DNA of 64,000 nt from Butyrivibrio sp. AC2005 (GCF_000424145.1 NZ_AUJI01000031.1:1-64000); one strand, 5' to 3'; counted from the stretch's first letter, positions 1-8,760 are shown. Notes: generated from the sequence alone by a model not told the origin. Made by a program: numbers and translations.

Positions 1-153
1 GAGAAAATAGACTTCAAGCTAGAAAGCGGCAGGCACCGCTCAACAAAGATGTGGTACTGCCGCCTCTATCACATCCTCATGTTACAACATTTGGATGCAT
101 GGGATCTGCCTTACGAATCCGCCCTGAGAAAGTTGGTTTGTAATGTAGCATGA
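1..153 (+). CDS. C-terminal 50 residues of an unidentified protein (partial)
   Basis: The window opens inside a reading frame that stays open from base 1 to a TGA at 151-153. The piece is basic and aromatic, with 'HRSTKMWYCRLYHILMLQHL' in its first half. I do not recognise the family with confidence. The basic, Trp/Tyr/His-rich composition would suit the end of a transposase or other DNA-processing enzyme, but that is a guess. About 200 bases without a clear gene separate it from the next CDS. Confidence 0.4.
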   Translation, partial: EKIDFKLESGRHRSTKMWYCRLYHILMLQHLDAWDLPYESALRKLVCNVA

Positions 154-354
154 TCTCGTAAATATCATACAGCATTCTCAGGCATAGCAACAGTGTTATG
201 TCTATTATTCATGCCCTGTTTTGCATCTTTTTTTCATCTTGGGTAATATTCACTTGTCAAAGTTCAATTGCCAGAATTTAGCTGGCATGATCACTCAAGA
301 TTCCGAGAGATCATATAAAAACACCATAAAACATGCACGAAAGAGACTATCCAT

Positions 355-981
355 ATGAATGTATATGACTTTGACGGCACAATTTATTATCCGAATTGTA
401 CGTTTGATTTTGCGATCTGGTGCATGATAAGACATCCAAAACTTTTAATCACATATTTTCCCAAGATTGCATGGAATGTGGTTTTATACAAGCTGGGAAA
501 GATTCCGCTACATCGTTTAATCAGGAAATTATATGAAAACATAGGAAAAATCGACGATTTCGAAAAGCAGGTAGAGCTGTTTTGGGATAAAAATGAAAAC
601 AAGGTAGCACAGTGGTATCTGGACCAGAAAAAGGATGATGACCTTATTATCAGTACTTCTGCTTCCTTTTTAATTGCACCAATAGCAAAGAGGCTTGGTG
701 TTGAGTATGTTGCGACAGAGGTTGATCCTGAGACAGGGGTATATGTCGATAATCTGATGTATGCCAAAGGTAAAGCCAGATACATCATTGACAGAGATTT
801 TCCTGTTATAGAGAATTTCTATTCAGACTCGTTGTCGGATACACCCATTGCTTTATGTGCCGATAATGCATACCTTGTTGTTAACAGAGCCAGAACAATC
901 GTAAACTGGCCGCACCTTGACGAGGCGACCATGAAAAAAGTGAAAAGCAAAATCATTACAGGCTGGACCATACATTTATGA
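355..981 (+). CDS. HAD-superfamily hydrolase (PSPase / PGP phosphatase-like)
   Basis: This is a 208-residue cytoplasmic phosphatase of the haloacid dehalogenase superfamily, subclass IB type. Motif I is 'DFDGT' at residues 5-9 (nucleophile Asp5, acid Asp7). Motif II is the Ser in 'STSAS' near 101-105. Motif IV is 'YSDSLSDTP' near 162-170, with the metal-binding Asp pair. The insert between motif I and II is mostly helical, as in phosphoserine-phosphatase-like and phosphatidylglycerophosphatase-C-like proteins. The substrate cannot be read from sequence. It is monocistronic and followed at once by a strong hairpin terminator. The start is the first ATG in frame, with only a weak purine-rich ribosome site (GAAAGAGA). 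Confidence 0.8.
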   Translation: MNVYDFDGTIYYPNCTFDFAIWCMIRHPKLLITYFPKIAWNVVLYKLGKIPLHRLIRKLYENIGKIDDFEKQVELFWDKNENKVAQWYLDQKKDDDLIISTSASFLIAPIAKRLGVEYVATEVDPETGVYVDNLMYAKGKARYIIDRDFPVIENFYSDSLSDTPIALCADNAYLVVNRARTIVNWPHLDEATMKKVKSKIITGWTIHL

Positions 982-992
982 GATATAGTAAT

Positions 993-1032
993 CGCCCCAA
1001 GTGCATCAACAACTGCACTTGGGGCGATTTTT
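993..1032 (+). terminator. Rho-independent terminator of the HAD gene
   Basis: A 13-bp perfect inverted repeat (993-1005 with 1014-1026, arms CGCCCCAAGTGCA/TGCACTTGGGGCG) encloses an 8-nt loop and is followed by ATTTTT. It lies 12 bases after the stop codon. Confidence 0.85.
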
Positions 1033-1111
1033 AGTCAGATTCTCCGCTAGCGTAGCCATATGAACATGCAAGCATGTCCGCCTGGCTTATCCTTTCGTTC
1101 GAATAATCCTA

Positions 1112-1885
1112 TTATTTAGCTGCTGCAAAGCCCTTCTCAAGGTCTGCAATTATATCATCAACATGCTCTGTTCCGATAGAAAGTCTGATGGTGCTCTGTG
1201 TGATGCCCTGATCAAGAAGCTCCTCATCAGAGAGCTGTGAGTGTGTTGTAGATGCAGGATGGATAACAAGGCTCTTAACATCTGCTACATTTGCAAGCAG
1301 TGAAAAGATCTCAAGGTTATCGATGAACTTCCATGCTGCCTCTTTTCCGCCCTTGATCTCAAAGGTGAAGATTGATGCACCTCCGTTAGGGAAGTATTTC
1401 TCATAAAGCGCGTGATCCGGGTGATCTGCAAGTGAAAGATGATTAACCTTCTCAACCTGAGGGTGTGAAGCAAGAAATTCCACAACCTTTTTGGTGTTCT
1501 CTGTATGTCTGTCGAGGCGAAGAGAAAGGGTTTCAACGCCCTGAAGAAGCATAAATGCATTGAATGGTGAAATTGATGCACCTGTATCTCTAAGAAGAAT
1601 AGCTCTGATATATGTAACAAAAGCTGTAGGACCTACTGCATCATAGAAGGATACCCCGTGATAGCTGGGGTTGGGAGCTGCGATCTGAGGATAGTTGCCG
1701 CTCTCCTTCCAGTTAAATTTTCCTGATTCAACGATAACACCGCCAAGAGTTGTGCCGTGACCGCCGATGAACTTGGTTGCTGAATGAACAACGATATCAG
1801 CGCCGTGCTCAATGGGTCTTATAAGATAAGGAGTTCCGAAAGTATTGTCAATTACAAGCGGAAGTCCGTGCTTGTGCTTATTATT
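1112..1885 (-). pseudogene. metY: O-acetylhomoserine sulfhydrylase (MetY), N-terminally truncated
   Basis: The frame encodes about 257 residues matching the C-terminal 60% of a PLP-dependent Cys/Met metabolism enzyme of about 425 residues (O-acetylhomoserine + sulfide -> homocysteine). The PLP-lysine motif '[12 protein letters not shown]' is read from around 1770-1800. The C-terminal end ('[20 protein letters not shown]') is intact. Family-like sequence runs up to '[12 protein letters not shown]' and stops near 1879. Upstream of that the frame meets a TAG at 1886-1888 and no start or ribosome site is visible. The N-terminal substrate-binding half is therefore missing. An ATG at 1552 gives a 146-residue ORF, but that would lack the active-site lysine. 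I read it as a dead fragment created by a rearrangement or an assembly join. Confidence 0.85.
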
Positions 1886-1953
1886 CTATTGTATGATTTT
1901 CAAGGGGATATATCATAAAAAAGCAGCGAACTGCAAGGGAGAATAGATATTTC

Positions 1954-2196
1954 ATGGAAATAAGGAACTTTTTATTGGGGCAGCTTGATAATATCGAATT
2001 TGTCGTAATCTTTACGAAGTACAATGATCAGTGGGTGCTATGCTGGCATAAACGCAGAGGAAGTTACGAAAATCCAGGAGGACACGTGGAAGCTGGTGAA
2101 ACAGCAATGCAAGCCGCTAGACGTGAGCTATATGAAGAGACAGGCATGCGTCCTGGTGAAGAGATTCATGGAACAGTATGCTACCATAGCCCCTGA
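1954..2196 (+). pseudogene. Nudix hydrolase, C-terminally truncated
   Basis: The frame opens with an ATG and encodes the N-terminal half of a Nudix hydrolase. The Nudix box is complete (G-x5-E-x7-REL-x-EE-x-G: 'GGHVEAGETAMQAARRELYE' followed by 'ETGM', residues about 43-66). After this box the family sequence ends and the frame stops within 16 residues. Nudix proteins of this type are usually 140-170 residues; 80 remain. From about 2168 the DNA encodes an esterase in another frame, so the gene was joined to foreign sequence right behind its catalytic motif. Confidence 0.75.
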
Positions 2197-2590
2197 AAGG
2201 ATATACATTTATGGCTACAGCGCGGGAGGCGTTGGATGTCTTGAGATATTAAAGTACCATTCTGAAATGTTTGCTGGTGCTGTTTCCATATGTGGGGCTA
2301 CGGGATTTAGAGACTTAAGCAATCTTCTGAAAACACCCATATGGCTTATCCATGCAGCTGACGACAATATTGTAAAAGCATCATACAGAGAAAATAGCGT
2401 AGTAAGTACTCATCTGGGTTCACGGGATATTTACGCAGAGCTAAAAGACAAACATCCGGATCTCCATTATACAGAATATGAAGCTGGTGATCTTAAGGAA
2501 AAGTACGGTATAAATCCTCACTGCAGCTGGGTTCTTGCAGGACGAGATGAACAGGTGAAAGAGTGGCTGTTTTCAAATGAAAGATGTTGA
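2168..2590 (+). pseudogene. Alpha/beta-hydrolase (esterase) C-terminal fragment
   Basis: From an ATG at 2168 the frame encodes 140 residues. They hold the three catalytic elements of an alpha/beta hydrolase in order: the nucleophile elbow 'GYSAGG', the acid Asp in 'AADDN', and the His in 'NPHCSW'. The strand and helices that should precede the elbow are reduced to about 12 residues ('EQYATIAPERIYIYGYSAGG'), so the N-terminal half is missing. The pattern resembles CE1/PHB-depolymerase-like peptidase-esterases. It is continuous with the Nudix fragment in a different frame. Expression is uncertain because no ribosome site precedes 2168. Confidence 0.7.
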
Positions 2591-2654
2591 TATAATTACC
2601 AAAATGTAGTAAATTATTTATTAGATTAGATAAATATTTTACAGAGGAGTCTTC

Positions 2655-3638
2655 ATGGCTACAATTAAGGAGATTGCCGAAATGGTCGGCGTATCCAGCG
2701 CAGCAGTATCCAGGGTTCTTAATTATGACGAAGGTATTTCTGTAAGCCCTGAAACTAAAGAAGCGATATTTGCCGCAGCAGAGAAGGTAGGCTATAAGAA
2801 AAAGGTTATTTATCCAAAGATAGAAAACGTGGTTCTTCTCTACTGGTGTGAAAAAATAGATGAACTTGAGGATATCTACTATCAGAATTTCAAAAAGGAA
2901 TTGATAAAGCAGGCGGCCAAGGTCAATATAGACATGACGATAGTAACAAGGGAAGATGGAATGACGGCTATTCCAAAAGGAACAATTGCTTTTATTGCTA
3001 TCGGATGGATGAACCGTAAGGAGATAAATGCACTCTATAAAATATGCAAAAAAGGCGTATTTATCGGGACATCGCCGGATGAAAAACTTTTTGATGCAGT
3101 AAGACCAAACCTTGATTCATTTGTTACTCAGATGGTCGATTACTTTATGGACAATGGCATTACTGATGTTGGATTCGTTGGAGGGACCGATAGAAATATC
3201 GATACCGGGGAACCATCCATGGATGTACGAGAGTGGTCCTTTAGACAGAGTATGCTTTATTATGGTCATCTTAATGAGAAGCATATACACATCACGGATT
3301 CATTTACTGTAGATGCAGGCTATAAGACAGGTCTTGAGATGGTTAAAAAAGGCGACCTACCGAAGGCAATCTGTGTAGCGTGTGATACATTGTCCGTCGG
3401 ATTATTACAGGCATTTAATGAAAAAGGTGTAAGCGTACCTGAAAATGTGAAAGTATTTAGCATAAATGATATAAATGTGGCAAGATACGTGTCTCCGCCG
3501 CTTACGACATTCCATGTTGATCATGAAGCAATCTGTGAAGCAGCATTGGATCTGCTCCGCAGCAAAGTACTTGGAGGGAGCAAAATCACTAAAACCGTGT
3601 TTGTTAACGGGCTTCCGGTAATGAGAAAAAGCACTTGA
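2655..3638 (+). CDS. LacI-family transcriptional regulator (likely galactan regulon)
   Basis: This 327-residue repressor has an N-terminal LacI helix-turn-helix ('TIKEIAEMVGVSSAAVSRVL', residues 3-22) and a periplasmic-binding-protein-like sensor domain (about 60-325). The sensor domain ends in the family's usual region, 'VSPPLTTFHVDHEAICEAAL'. The ribosome site GAGGAG (2643-2648) lies just before the ATG. It is followed by the galactanase operon in the same direction, so it probably controls that operon and perhaps itself. A perfect 14-bp palindrome precedes the lipoprotein gene (3795-3808), and a related TAGTAAAT half-site lies upstream of this gene at 2607-2614. The effector (galacto-oligosaccharide) is inferred from context only. 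Confidence 0.85.
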   Translation: MATIKEIAEMVGVSSAAVSRVLNYDEGISVSPETKEAIFAAAEKVGYKKKVIYPKIENVVLLYWCEKIDELEDIYYQNFKKELIKQAAKVNIDMTIVTREDGMTAIPKGTIAFIAIGWMNRKEINALYKICKKGVFIGTSPDEKLFDAVRPNLDSFVTQMVDYFMDNGITDVGFVGGTDRNIDTGEPSMDVREWSFRQSMLYYGHLNEKHIHITDSFTVDAGYKTGLEMVKKGDLPKAICVACDTLSVGLLQAFNEKGVSVPENVKVFSINDINVARYVSPPLTTFHVDHEAICEAALDLLRSKVLGGSKITKTVFVNGLPVMRKST

Positions 3639-3660
3639 AAATATAGAAAACATAATTGCT

Positions 3661-3687
3661 AAAAGCTGTCCTATGGGGCAGCTTTTG
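3661..3687 (+). terminator. Terminator after lacI-type gene
   Basis: An inverted repeat AAAAGCTGTCC / GGGGCAGCTTTT with a 3-nt loop lies 22 bases after the stop codon. The T-run is part of the stem, so its strength is moderate. Confidence 0.6.
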
Positions 3688-3794
3688 TGATTAATAAACA
3701 AAAATATACTTGAGCGTTTTAGCATTCCTACAAAACTTATTTACCTGGATTGAATTCTAAAAAGGGGAGTATTATAATTCAAAACAAGTAAAAC

Positions 3795-3808
3795 ATTTAC
3801 TAGTAAAT
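3795..3808. promoter_or_regulatory. Candidate LacI-type operator
   Basis: A perfect 14-bp palindrome, ATTTACTAGTAAAT, lies 29 bases before the lipoprotein start. The half TAGTAAAT recurs at 2607-2614 in front of the LacI gene. An even-symmetry, centrally palindromic site between a LacI regulator and a sugar operon fits an operator. The assignment is inference. Confidence 0.5.
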
Positions 3809-3836
3809 AAATAAATTATTTATCGAAGGATGACAT

Positions 3837-4394
3837 ATGAAAAGAAGGATGATCGCTTTAATGCTCACAACAATGGTTTTTGCATTACAGACAGGTTGCG
3901 GAAGCGCAAGTAAAGTAAGCGCAGCTAAGCCGGATGATAAAGGGAATTTTATTGTAAATGGAAGTTTTGAAAATCCTGAATTTGATCCCTGGGTAGTTAC
4001 AAATGTTGATAACGTGACAGAAGAACTTGATGTCTATGATAGGGATACGGATGCTTTTGAAGGTGTTCAGTCACTTCATTTCTATTCTGGTTCTTCTGAT
4101 GTTAACTTTACGGCAGAGCAGACCATAACAGGTCTTGAAAGTGGAAAGTACAAATTCACAGGACATATCCAGGGTGATAATGCCGGTGATACAGATGGAA
4201 CAGCCTGCTTCTACGTAGAAGTGGGTGGTGAGAGAACAGAGATACCAGTTTCACTTAATGGATATGTTGCATGGGATACACAGGAATTATCAGGAATAGA
4301 AGTTGATGGTCAGGATGTAAAAGTAGGCGTGAAGATTTCTCTTGCACCAGGTGCATGGGGAACAGTTGATGACCTGACACTTGTGAAGGAGTAA
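3837..4394 (+). CDS. Lipoprotein with carbohydrate-binding module (CBM61-like)
   Basis: This 185-residue protein begins with a lipoprotein signal peptide whose lipobox is 'LQTGC' (Cys20), so it should be anchored outside the membrane. The remainder (about 38-183) is a single beta-sandwich module opening with 'NGSFENPEFDPW' and closing with 'GAWGTVDDLTLV'. This pattern is typical of galactan-binding modules found attached to GH53 enzymes. It has no catalytic domain. The stop codon TAA shares its last base with the ATG of the GH53 gene, so the two are translationally coupled. It probably holds galactan at the cell surface. CBM61 is my best assignment; another CBM family is possible. Confidence 0.6.
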   Translation: MKRRMIALMLTTMVFALQTGCGSASKVSAAKPDDKGNFIVNGSFENPEFDPWVVTNVDNVTEELDVYDRDTDAFEGVQSLHFYSGSSDVNFTAEQTITGLESGKYKFTGHIQGDNAGDTDGTACFYVEVGGERTEIPVSLNGYVAWDTQELSGIEVDGQDVKVGVKISLAPGAWGTVDDLTLVKE

Positions 4395-5470
4395 TGATGC
4401 AGTTTATTAAGGGAATGGATGTCTCTATGATAAAAGAGCTCGAAAATCATGGGGCATGTTATTACTTAAAAGGGAATAAAGAAGATATATTCAGCATATT
4501 AAAAGAATGCTCAGTAAATATGATAAGGTTAAGACTTTGGAGAGATCCATATAGCAGCGATGGCGAAAGCTATGGCGGAGGAACCAATGATCTTGAAACT
4601 ACACTTGAACTTGCCAGACGTGCTAAAGAAAATGGTATGCAGGTACTTCTGGATATACATTACAGTGATTTTTGGGCAGATCCTGCAAAGCAGGTCAAAC
4701 CCAAGGCATGGTCAAAGATAAGCGGAGCAGAGCTTGAAGGAACAGTGTATGGTTATACGGCACTGGTTCTTAAGGAGTTTAAGAAGAACGATCTTATACC
4801 GGAGATGATACAGATCGGGAATGAGATAACAAAAGGACTTCTGTGGCCGGATGGACATATAGACAGGGTTTCCAATATGGCAAGACTTCTTAAAGCAGGA
4901 ATAAAAGCTGCAAGGCATGTCTGTCCTGAGAGCAAGATAGTATTACACCTCGATTTTGGGACAAATAATGAGCTCTACAGGGACTGGTTTAAGGCACTGG
5001 AACCTTATAATATAGACTATGATGTTATAGGAATGTCATATTATCCACACTGGAATGGAAGCATCAAAGAACTTGTTGATAATATGAATGACATAAGCAA
5101 AAGATATGATAAGGATGTAATCGTAGCAGAGACATCAATAGGCTATACTCTTGATGATCTTGGATGCAAAGGTATTGTTTACGGAGAGAACGAAGAGAAG
5201 GCTACAGGATATCCCGCATCACAAGAGGGGCAGGCAAAGTTCCTCAAAGATCTCTATGAAGCAGTAAGAGGAGTTAGTGACAATCATGGAATAGGAGTTT
5301 TTTACTGGGAACCGGAATGGCTTCCTATCCCTGATTGTACGTGGGGAAGTCCTAAAGGCTGTGATTACATGCATGATCCCGTGGAAGCAGGGAATGCAAT
5401 GGCTAATCAGGCATTGTTTGATAAAAACGGTAATGCTAATGAGGCACTGCTGGCACTTGCTGGTATGTGA
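4394..5470 (+). CDS. GH53 endo-beta-1,4-galactanase without signal peptide
   Basis: This 358-residue (beta/alpha)8 glycoside hydrolase cleaves beta-1,4-galactan side chains of pectin. Visible family marks are 'KGMDVSM' at the N-terminus, the acid/base Glu144 in 'IQIGNE', the nucleophile Glu246 in 'VIVAETS', and 'GVFYWEPEW' near the end. The length fits a bare catalytic domain. Most family members are exported, yet this one starts straight at the barrel. Either it works on imported oligosaccharides, or it was once fused to the lipoprotein upstream: the frames differ by one base. Two ATGs are in tandem (4394, 4397). AAGGAG at 4386-4391 favours the second. Confidence 0.85.
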   Translation: MMQFIKGMDVSMIKELENHGACYYLKGNKEDIFSILKECSVNMIRLRLWRDPYSSDGESYGGGTNDLETTLELARRAKENGMQVLLDIHYSDFWADPAKQVKPKAWSKISGAELEGTVYGYTALVLKEFKKNDLIPEMIQIGNEITKGLLWPDGHIDRVSNMARLLKAGIKAARHVCPESKIVLHLDFGTNNELYRDWFKALEPYNIDYDVIGMSYYPHWNGSIKELVDNMNDISKRYDKDVIVAETSIGYTLDDLGCKGIVYGENEEKATGYPASQEGQAKFLKDLYEAVRGVSDNHGIGVFYWEPEWLPIPDCTWGSPKGCDYMHDPVEAGNAMANQALFDKNGNANEALLALAGM

Positions 5471-5488
5471 TATTAAAGGAGCTTCAAA

Positions 5489-6418
5489 ATGAAATCATTA
5501 ATACTTTCGTTTTGTGTTTTAATAATTGGCTATTTAAGTTACGGAAAAATAGTTGAGAAGATTTTTGGCGTAGTACTGATAGTTATGGCTATTGGTATAT
5601 TAGGGGGAATCATTGTCGGGGGATATTCTGTCCCTGAGATTGAATTTAGGGATCTGCATCCGGATGGGCTTCCTATCTGACCGTATATGTTTATAACCGT
5701 GGTTTGTGGAGCTATATCCGGTTTTCATGCGACTCAATCTCCAATGATGTCAAAATGCATATCTTCCGAGCGGGAGGGAAGAAAAGTATTCTACGGTGCG
5801 ATGCTGACAGAATCTGTTATAGCATTGACCTGGGCGGCTGCAGGAGTTGCCTTCTATGGTGAAACGGGAGCCCTTAGTGAAGCTTTATCAGGACTTGGAC
5901 AATCAGGCGTAGTTTATGATATTTCAACCGGAATGCTTGGCACAGTTGGTGGTGTACTGGCAATAATAGGCGTTGTGGCATGCCCCATAACTTCTGGAGA
6001 TACTGCGTTTAGAAGCGCAAGGCTGATACTTGGCGAGATAACGGGCCTTGAACAAAAGCCAATAAAGAATCGTCTTTATATTACACTGCCGCTTCTGACT
6101 GTAGGAGCATTTCTTACGCAGTTGGATTTCAATGTTTTGTGGAGATATTTCTCATGGAGCAACCAGACACTGGCAATGGTAAGCCTTTGGGTTGCAACTG
6201 CATATTTTCTGAAAAAAGATAACAAGTGGTATCACAGCCTGATTACAGCATTTCCTGCAACCTTTATGTCAGCTGTCAGTTTGACATATATTTTAATGGC
6301 AAAAGAGGGATTTGGGCTCAGCAGTAGTATTGCGTATCCGGCTGGAATATTCTTTGCTGCAGCTTGCTTTGGAATATATGCATTTTTCATGAAGAAAGGT
6401 CGTAACTCCGGTAAATAA
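5489..6418 (+). pseudogene. cstA: Carbon-starvation/peptide transporter CstA, internally deleted with nonsense codon
   Basis: It starts with a good ribosome site (AAAGGAG) and the normal CstA N-terminus ('IIGYLSYGKIVEKIFG'), then jumps at about 5570 to a segment that belongs well over 100 residues further on ('MAIGILGGIIVGGYSVPEI'). The frame continues to 'LHPDGLPI', where a TGA (5678-5680) replaces the Trp expected before 'PYMFITVVCGAISGFHATQS'. Beyond it the same frame is open to 6418, with four to five further membrane segments. There are thus two lesions: an in-frame internal deletion and a point nonsense mutation. Neighbouring genes use TGG for Trp and TGA as stop, so recoding is unlikely. 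An uptake function for this copy is lost. Confidence 0.85.
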
Positions 6419-6830
6419 CGGTTGTATGACACATATTTGTGTTTATTACTTTGCCGATGGTGTTTAGCGCATTAACCCTATGTCTTACAGCTCCTATAAC
6501 AAGAGCAAGTAGCAGCACGATAAAGAGAACAACACCAATAAGACGTTTTCCCCTAAAAAAGCCTTTGTTTACAAGAAAATGAATAAGGGCGATAAAAATA
6601 AAAACACCAGCTACTATAACTAGTGCCGGAAGCAGGAGCTGCATAATTAAAGCCGCAATATGGAAATCCACTATGAAAAGTGCTCCTGCAGCCAGAATAA
6701 TGATAAGTCCTAGTGTTAGCAGAATTTGCACATACGGATTGCTCCATAGCTTTTTTTCAGTGAGAAATACAATGCAAATAAGTGGAAGAAAAACAAGACA
6801 TACATAAAACAACAGATTCAGTAGCTGCAT
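6387..6830 (-). CDS. Small four-helix membrane protein, unknown
   Basis: This 147-residue protein is almost wholly hydrophobic, with four predicted membrane helices (about 4-24, 33-55, 60-85, 95-113) and a basic loop 'NKGFFRGKRL' between helices 3 and 4. I do not recognise a family. It runs convergent to the cstA pseudogene, and its last 11 codons overlap it. Lack of a clear ribosome site before the ATG at 6830 lowers confidence. The long open frame and regular helix spacing favour a real gene. Confidence 0.5.
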   Translation of the reverse strand: MQLLNLLFYVCLVFLPLICIVFLTEKKLWSNPYVQILLTLGLIIILAAGALFIVDFHIAALIMQLLLPALVIVAGVFIFIALIHFLVNKGFFRGKRLIGVVLFIVLLLALVIGAVRHRVNALNTIGKVINTNMCHTTVIYRSYDLSS

Positions 6831-6990
6831 AAAGTATTATGTGACCGATTAACCCCAAATGATCACGTGCCCCCTTCGTTCTTTTCTCATAGTATAGACG
6901 TTATGAGAGGAAAAATAAAGAAATATGCCCTTTATTGTTAAGGATAGTGTATAGTATAGACATAATGACATTTTTGATTGGAGGTATAAG

Positions 6991-7515
6991 ATGGATTTAA
7001 TACCGAGTTTTTCAGTTGATCACACAAAAATAATCCCCGGGATTTTTATAAGCAGACAGGATGTGCTGGGGGACAAAATCATTACAACCTATGACGTAAG
7101 AGTTACAAAGCCCAATAAGGAGCCTGCAGTGGATGTGGCTGCAATGCATACACTGGAGCATCTCATTGCAACTTATCTTCGCAATGATCCTGATTGGAAG
7201 GATGAAGTAATCTATTGGGGACCTATGGGATGCCTTACAGGATTTTATCTTATTCTGAAGGGAAATCGTGCTCCCAAGGAGATTCATGATCTTCTTCTTA
7301 GAGCTTTCAAATCTGTAGCAGACGCAGACAGCGTTCCGGGCTCCAACGAGGAGAACTGTGGAAACTACCTTATGCATAACCTCTGGCTTGCGAAGTGGCA
7401 CGCTGAAAGGTTTGCTGACTACCTCGAGAAGAACGCAGATAATCAGGCTATATTTGAGTATCCTCAGTCAGACAGACTGGTTACCGATGATGGTCGTCAG
7501 TTCTTCGATTCATAA
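6991..7515 (+). CDS. luxS: S-ribosylhomocysteine lyase LuxS
   Basis: This 174-residue metalloenzyme splits S-ribosylhomocysteine into homocysteine and DPD, the precursor of AI-2, in the activated methyl cycle. The metal site is visible as 'HTLEH' (His53, His57) and Cys123 in 'NCGNY'; 'GPMGCLTGFYL' (77-87) includes the conserved Cys81. Ribosome site TTGGAGG and an ATG 7 bases later fix the start. It is monocistronic, with its own hairpin terminator, and no pfs or other cycle gene lies beside it. It is slightly longer at the C-terminus than the usual 150-160 residues. Confidence 0.95.
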   Translation: MDLIPSFSVDHTKIIPGIFISRQDVLGDKIITTYDVRVTKPNKEPAVDVAAMHTLEHLIATYLRNDPDWKDEVIYWGPMGCLTGFYLILKGNRAPKEIHDLLLRAFKSVADADSVPGSNEENCGNYLMHNLWLAKWHAERFADYLEKNADNQAIFEYPQSDRLVTDDGRQFFDS

Positions 7516-7550
7516 AAGTGAAGATGGAAATCCGATATGATGTGATTTAA

Positions 7551-7597
7551 AGGGGCTGTCGCTATAGATGATTAATCATCTAGGCGAAGCCTTTTTT
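7551..7597 (+). terminator. Terminator of luxS (recurring hairpin type)
   Basis: A long imperfect stem (GGGGCTGTCGCTATAGATGAT / ATCATCTAGGCGAAGCC) is followed by TTTTTT. A close relative sits after the secreted gene at 13606, so this terminator sequence is reused in the genome. Confidence 0.8.
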
Positions 7598-7599
7598 CG

Positions 7600-8472
7600 T
7601 TAATTACCAGCTATATGCTGACTTTCTTTAAGTCCAAGCTCTGATACAATATCACTTTTGTCTGTGAGACCTGTGTAGTATGCGGTTAAGCTGCTGACTT
7701 TGTTGGTGATTCTGTCATAATGATATTTTCCACTACGCCGGTCAGAGCAGGTATACATGATTTCGTTAGGATAATTACGCTCTATATATTGCAGGGCCTT
7801 TTTATCAATACTATAGTATTCGTCACATTGGTACAGGTCAGGTGCTCCAAAGGTGTGAAGCATCTCATGTGCATATACAGCAGGACAATTGGCCTCAACA
7901 TCGTCAATTGTAAAAAGATATACTACCTCATAGGGATATTTCATGCCCTCGTACCAGTCTCTTGTACTGGTGGTGGAGCGGTTTTTATAATCTGTGTTCA
8001 TGATATAGAAAAATATCAGGTTGTCAGCATCATATTTCTCCATCAAAGCATCTGTATCAATGTTTTTGTGAATATACTTCATGACAATATCGTCGCGCAT
8101 ATACTGATCGGACATATCGTAGTCAAGAGAAACCTGATAGCACAGATCCGGGTTCTCATAGAAATCTGTAATAAACTCCGATGATATATCATAGGCGGCT
8201 GCTGCATCTTCAATAAAATCACCTGCTATTTTTAAGTAGCGGTTTACTTTATCTTTTGTGTTCAGATCAATATCAGAATCAAAATCCCACGTATAGTCCT
8301 CATAATCTCCAAAGATGCTTACCACAATGGTTCTGCCTGCGGGAGTGTCAGCCGTTCCATGAGGAAATTGCAGAGAATATTTCATTGGGGGATTAAATAA
8401 ATCGAGAGCCGCAGTCAGCATGGTCAATAAAAACGATAACCATGCCAGGAAAACTCTAAAAGCTTGTAGCAT
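7600..8472 (-). CDS. Secreted or membrane-anchored zinc metalloprotease, unclassified
   Basis: This 290-residue protein begins with a hydrophobic signal/anchor (residues 5-24). The rest is soluble and acidic. The zinc motif 'HEMLHTFGAPDLY' (about 203-215) has the H-E-x-x-H core and a conserved Gly and Asp after it, as in metzincin-like and related extracellular proteases. The sequence before the motif ('YPYEVVYLFTIDD') is beta-rich. I cannot assign a named family. It converges with luxS, sharing the terminator region. No partner gene is near. The substrate is unknown; a surface or secreted role is inferred from the N-terminus. Confidence 0.7.
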   Translation of the reverse strand: MLQAFRVFLAWLSFLLTMLTAALDLFNPPMKYSLQFPHGTADTPAGRTIVVSIFGDYEDYTWDFDSDIDLNTKDKVNRYLKIAGDFIEDAAAAYDISSEFITDFYENPDLCYQVSLDYDMSDQYMRDDIVMKYIHKNIDTDALMEKYDADNLIFFYIMNTDYKNRSTTSTRDWYEGMKYPYEVVYLFTIDDVEANCPAVYAHEMLHTFGAPDLYQCDEYYSIDKKALQYIERNYPNEIMYTCSDRRSGKYHYDRITNKVSSLTAYYTGLTDKSDIVSELGLKESQHIAGN

Positions 8473-8760
8473 AAATCAGTACCTCTTTTTTTGATGCAGA
8501 GTATATGATACATCATTTTTGATGTGAGTGGTAGGTTTTTGGTCTTTGAGTGCCGGTAGGGGCTATATTATTACTTGTCCAATCATAAGTTTGCGAAAAT
8601 ATGAATATTAGTGCGCACAAATTATCGAAAGTTGGTGAATTGCTCAATATTATTGCGAATATTATGATAAAAACTGTAATCCTATAAAATGGCAATATAG
8701 ACGCTATTAAAGACATTATACTGAGTTTATATAATGCCTAAAAACCGCCATTTAAGCGGC

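Noticed and set aside
1041-1090. Palindromic stretch with GCTAGC and ACATGCAAGCATGT after the HAD terminator
   Set aside because: A hairpin is possible, but no second copy in the window and no T-run; nothing more can be said.
5678-5680. TGA read as Trp (recoding) in cstA
   Set aside because: Other genes in the window use TGG for Trp and TGA as a true stop (for example 23953-23955 before the coupled DUF3237 start), and this copy also carries a large deletion. A nonsense mutation is simpler.
6991-7515. luxS as evidence for a full AI-2 operon
   Set aside because: The gene stands alone with its own terminator; no pfs or AI-2 uptake gene is in the window.
8513-8716. Minus-strand frame ending in 'NIAPTGTQRPKTYHSHQK'
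   Set aside because: No start signal and no recognisable family; too weak for a gene or a defined relic.
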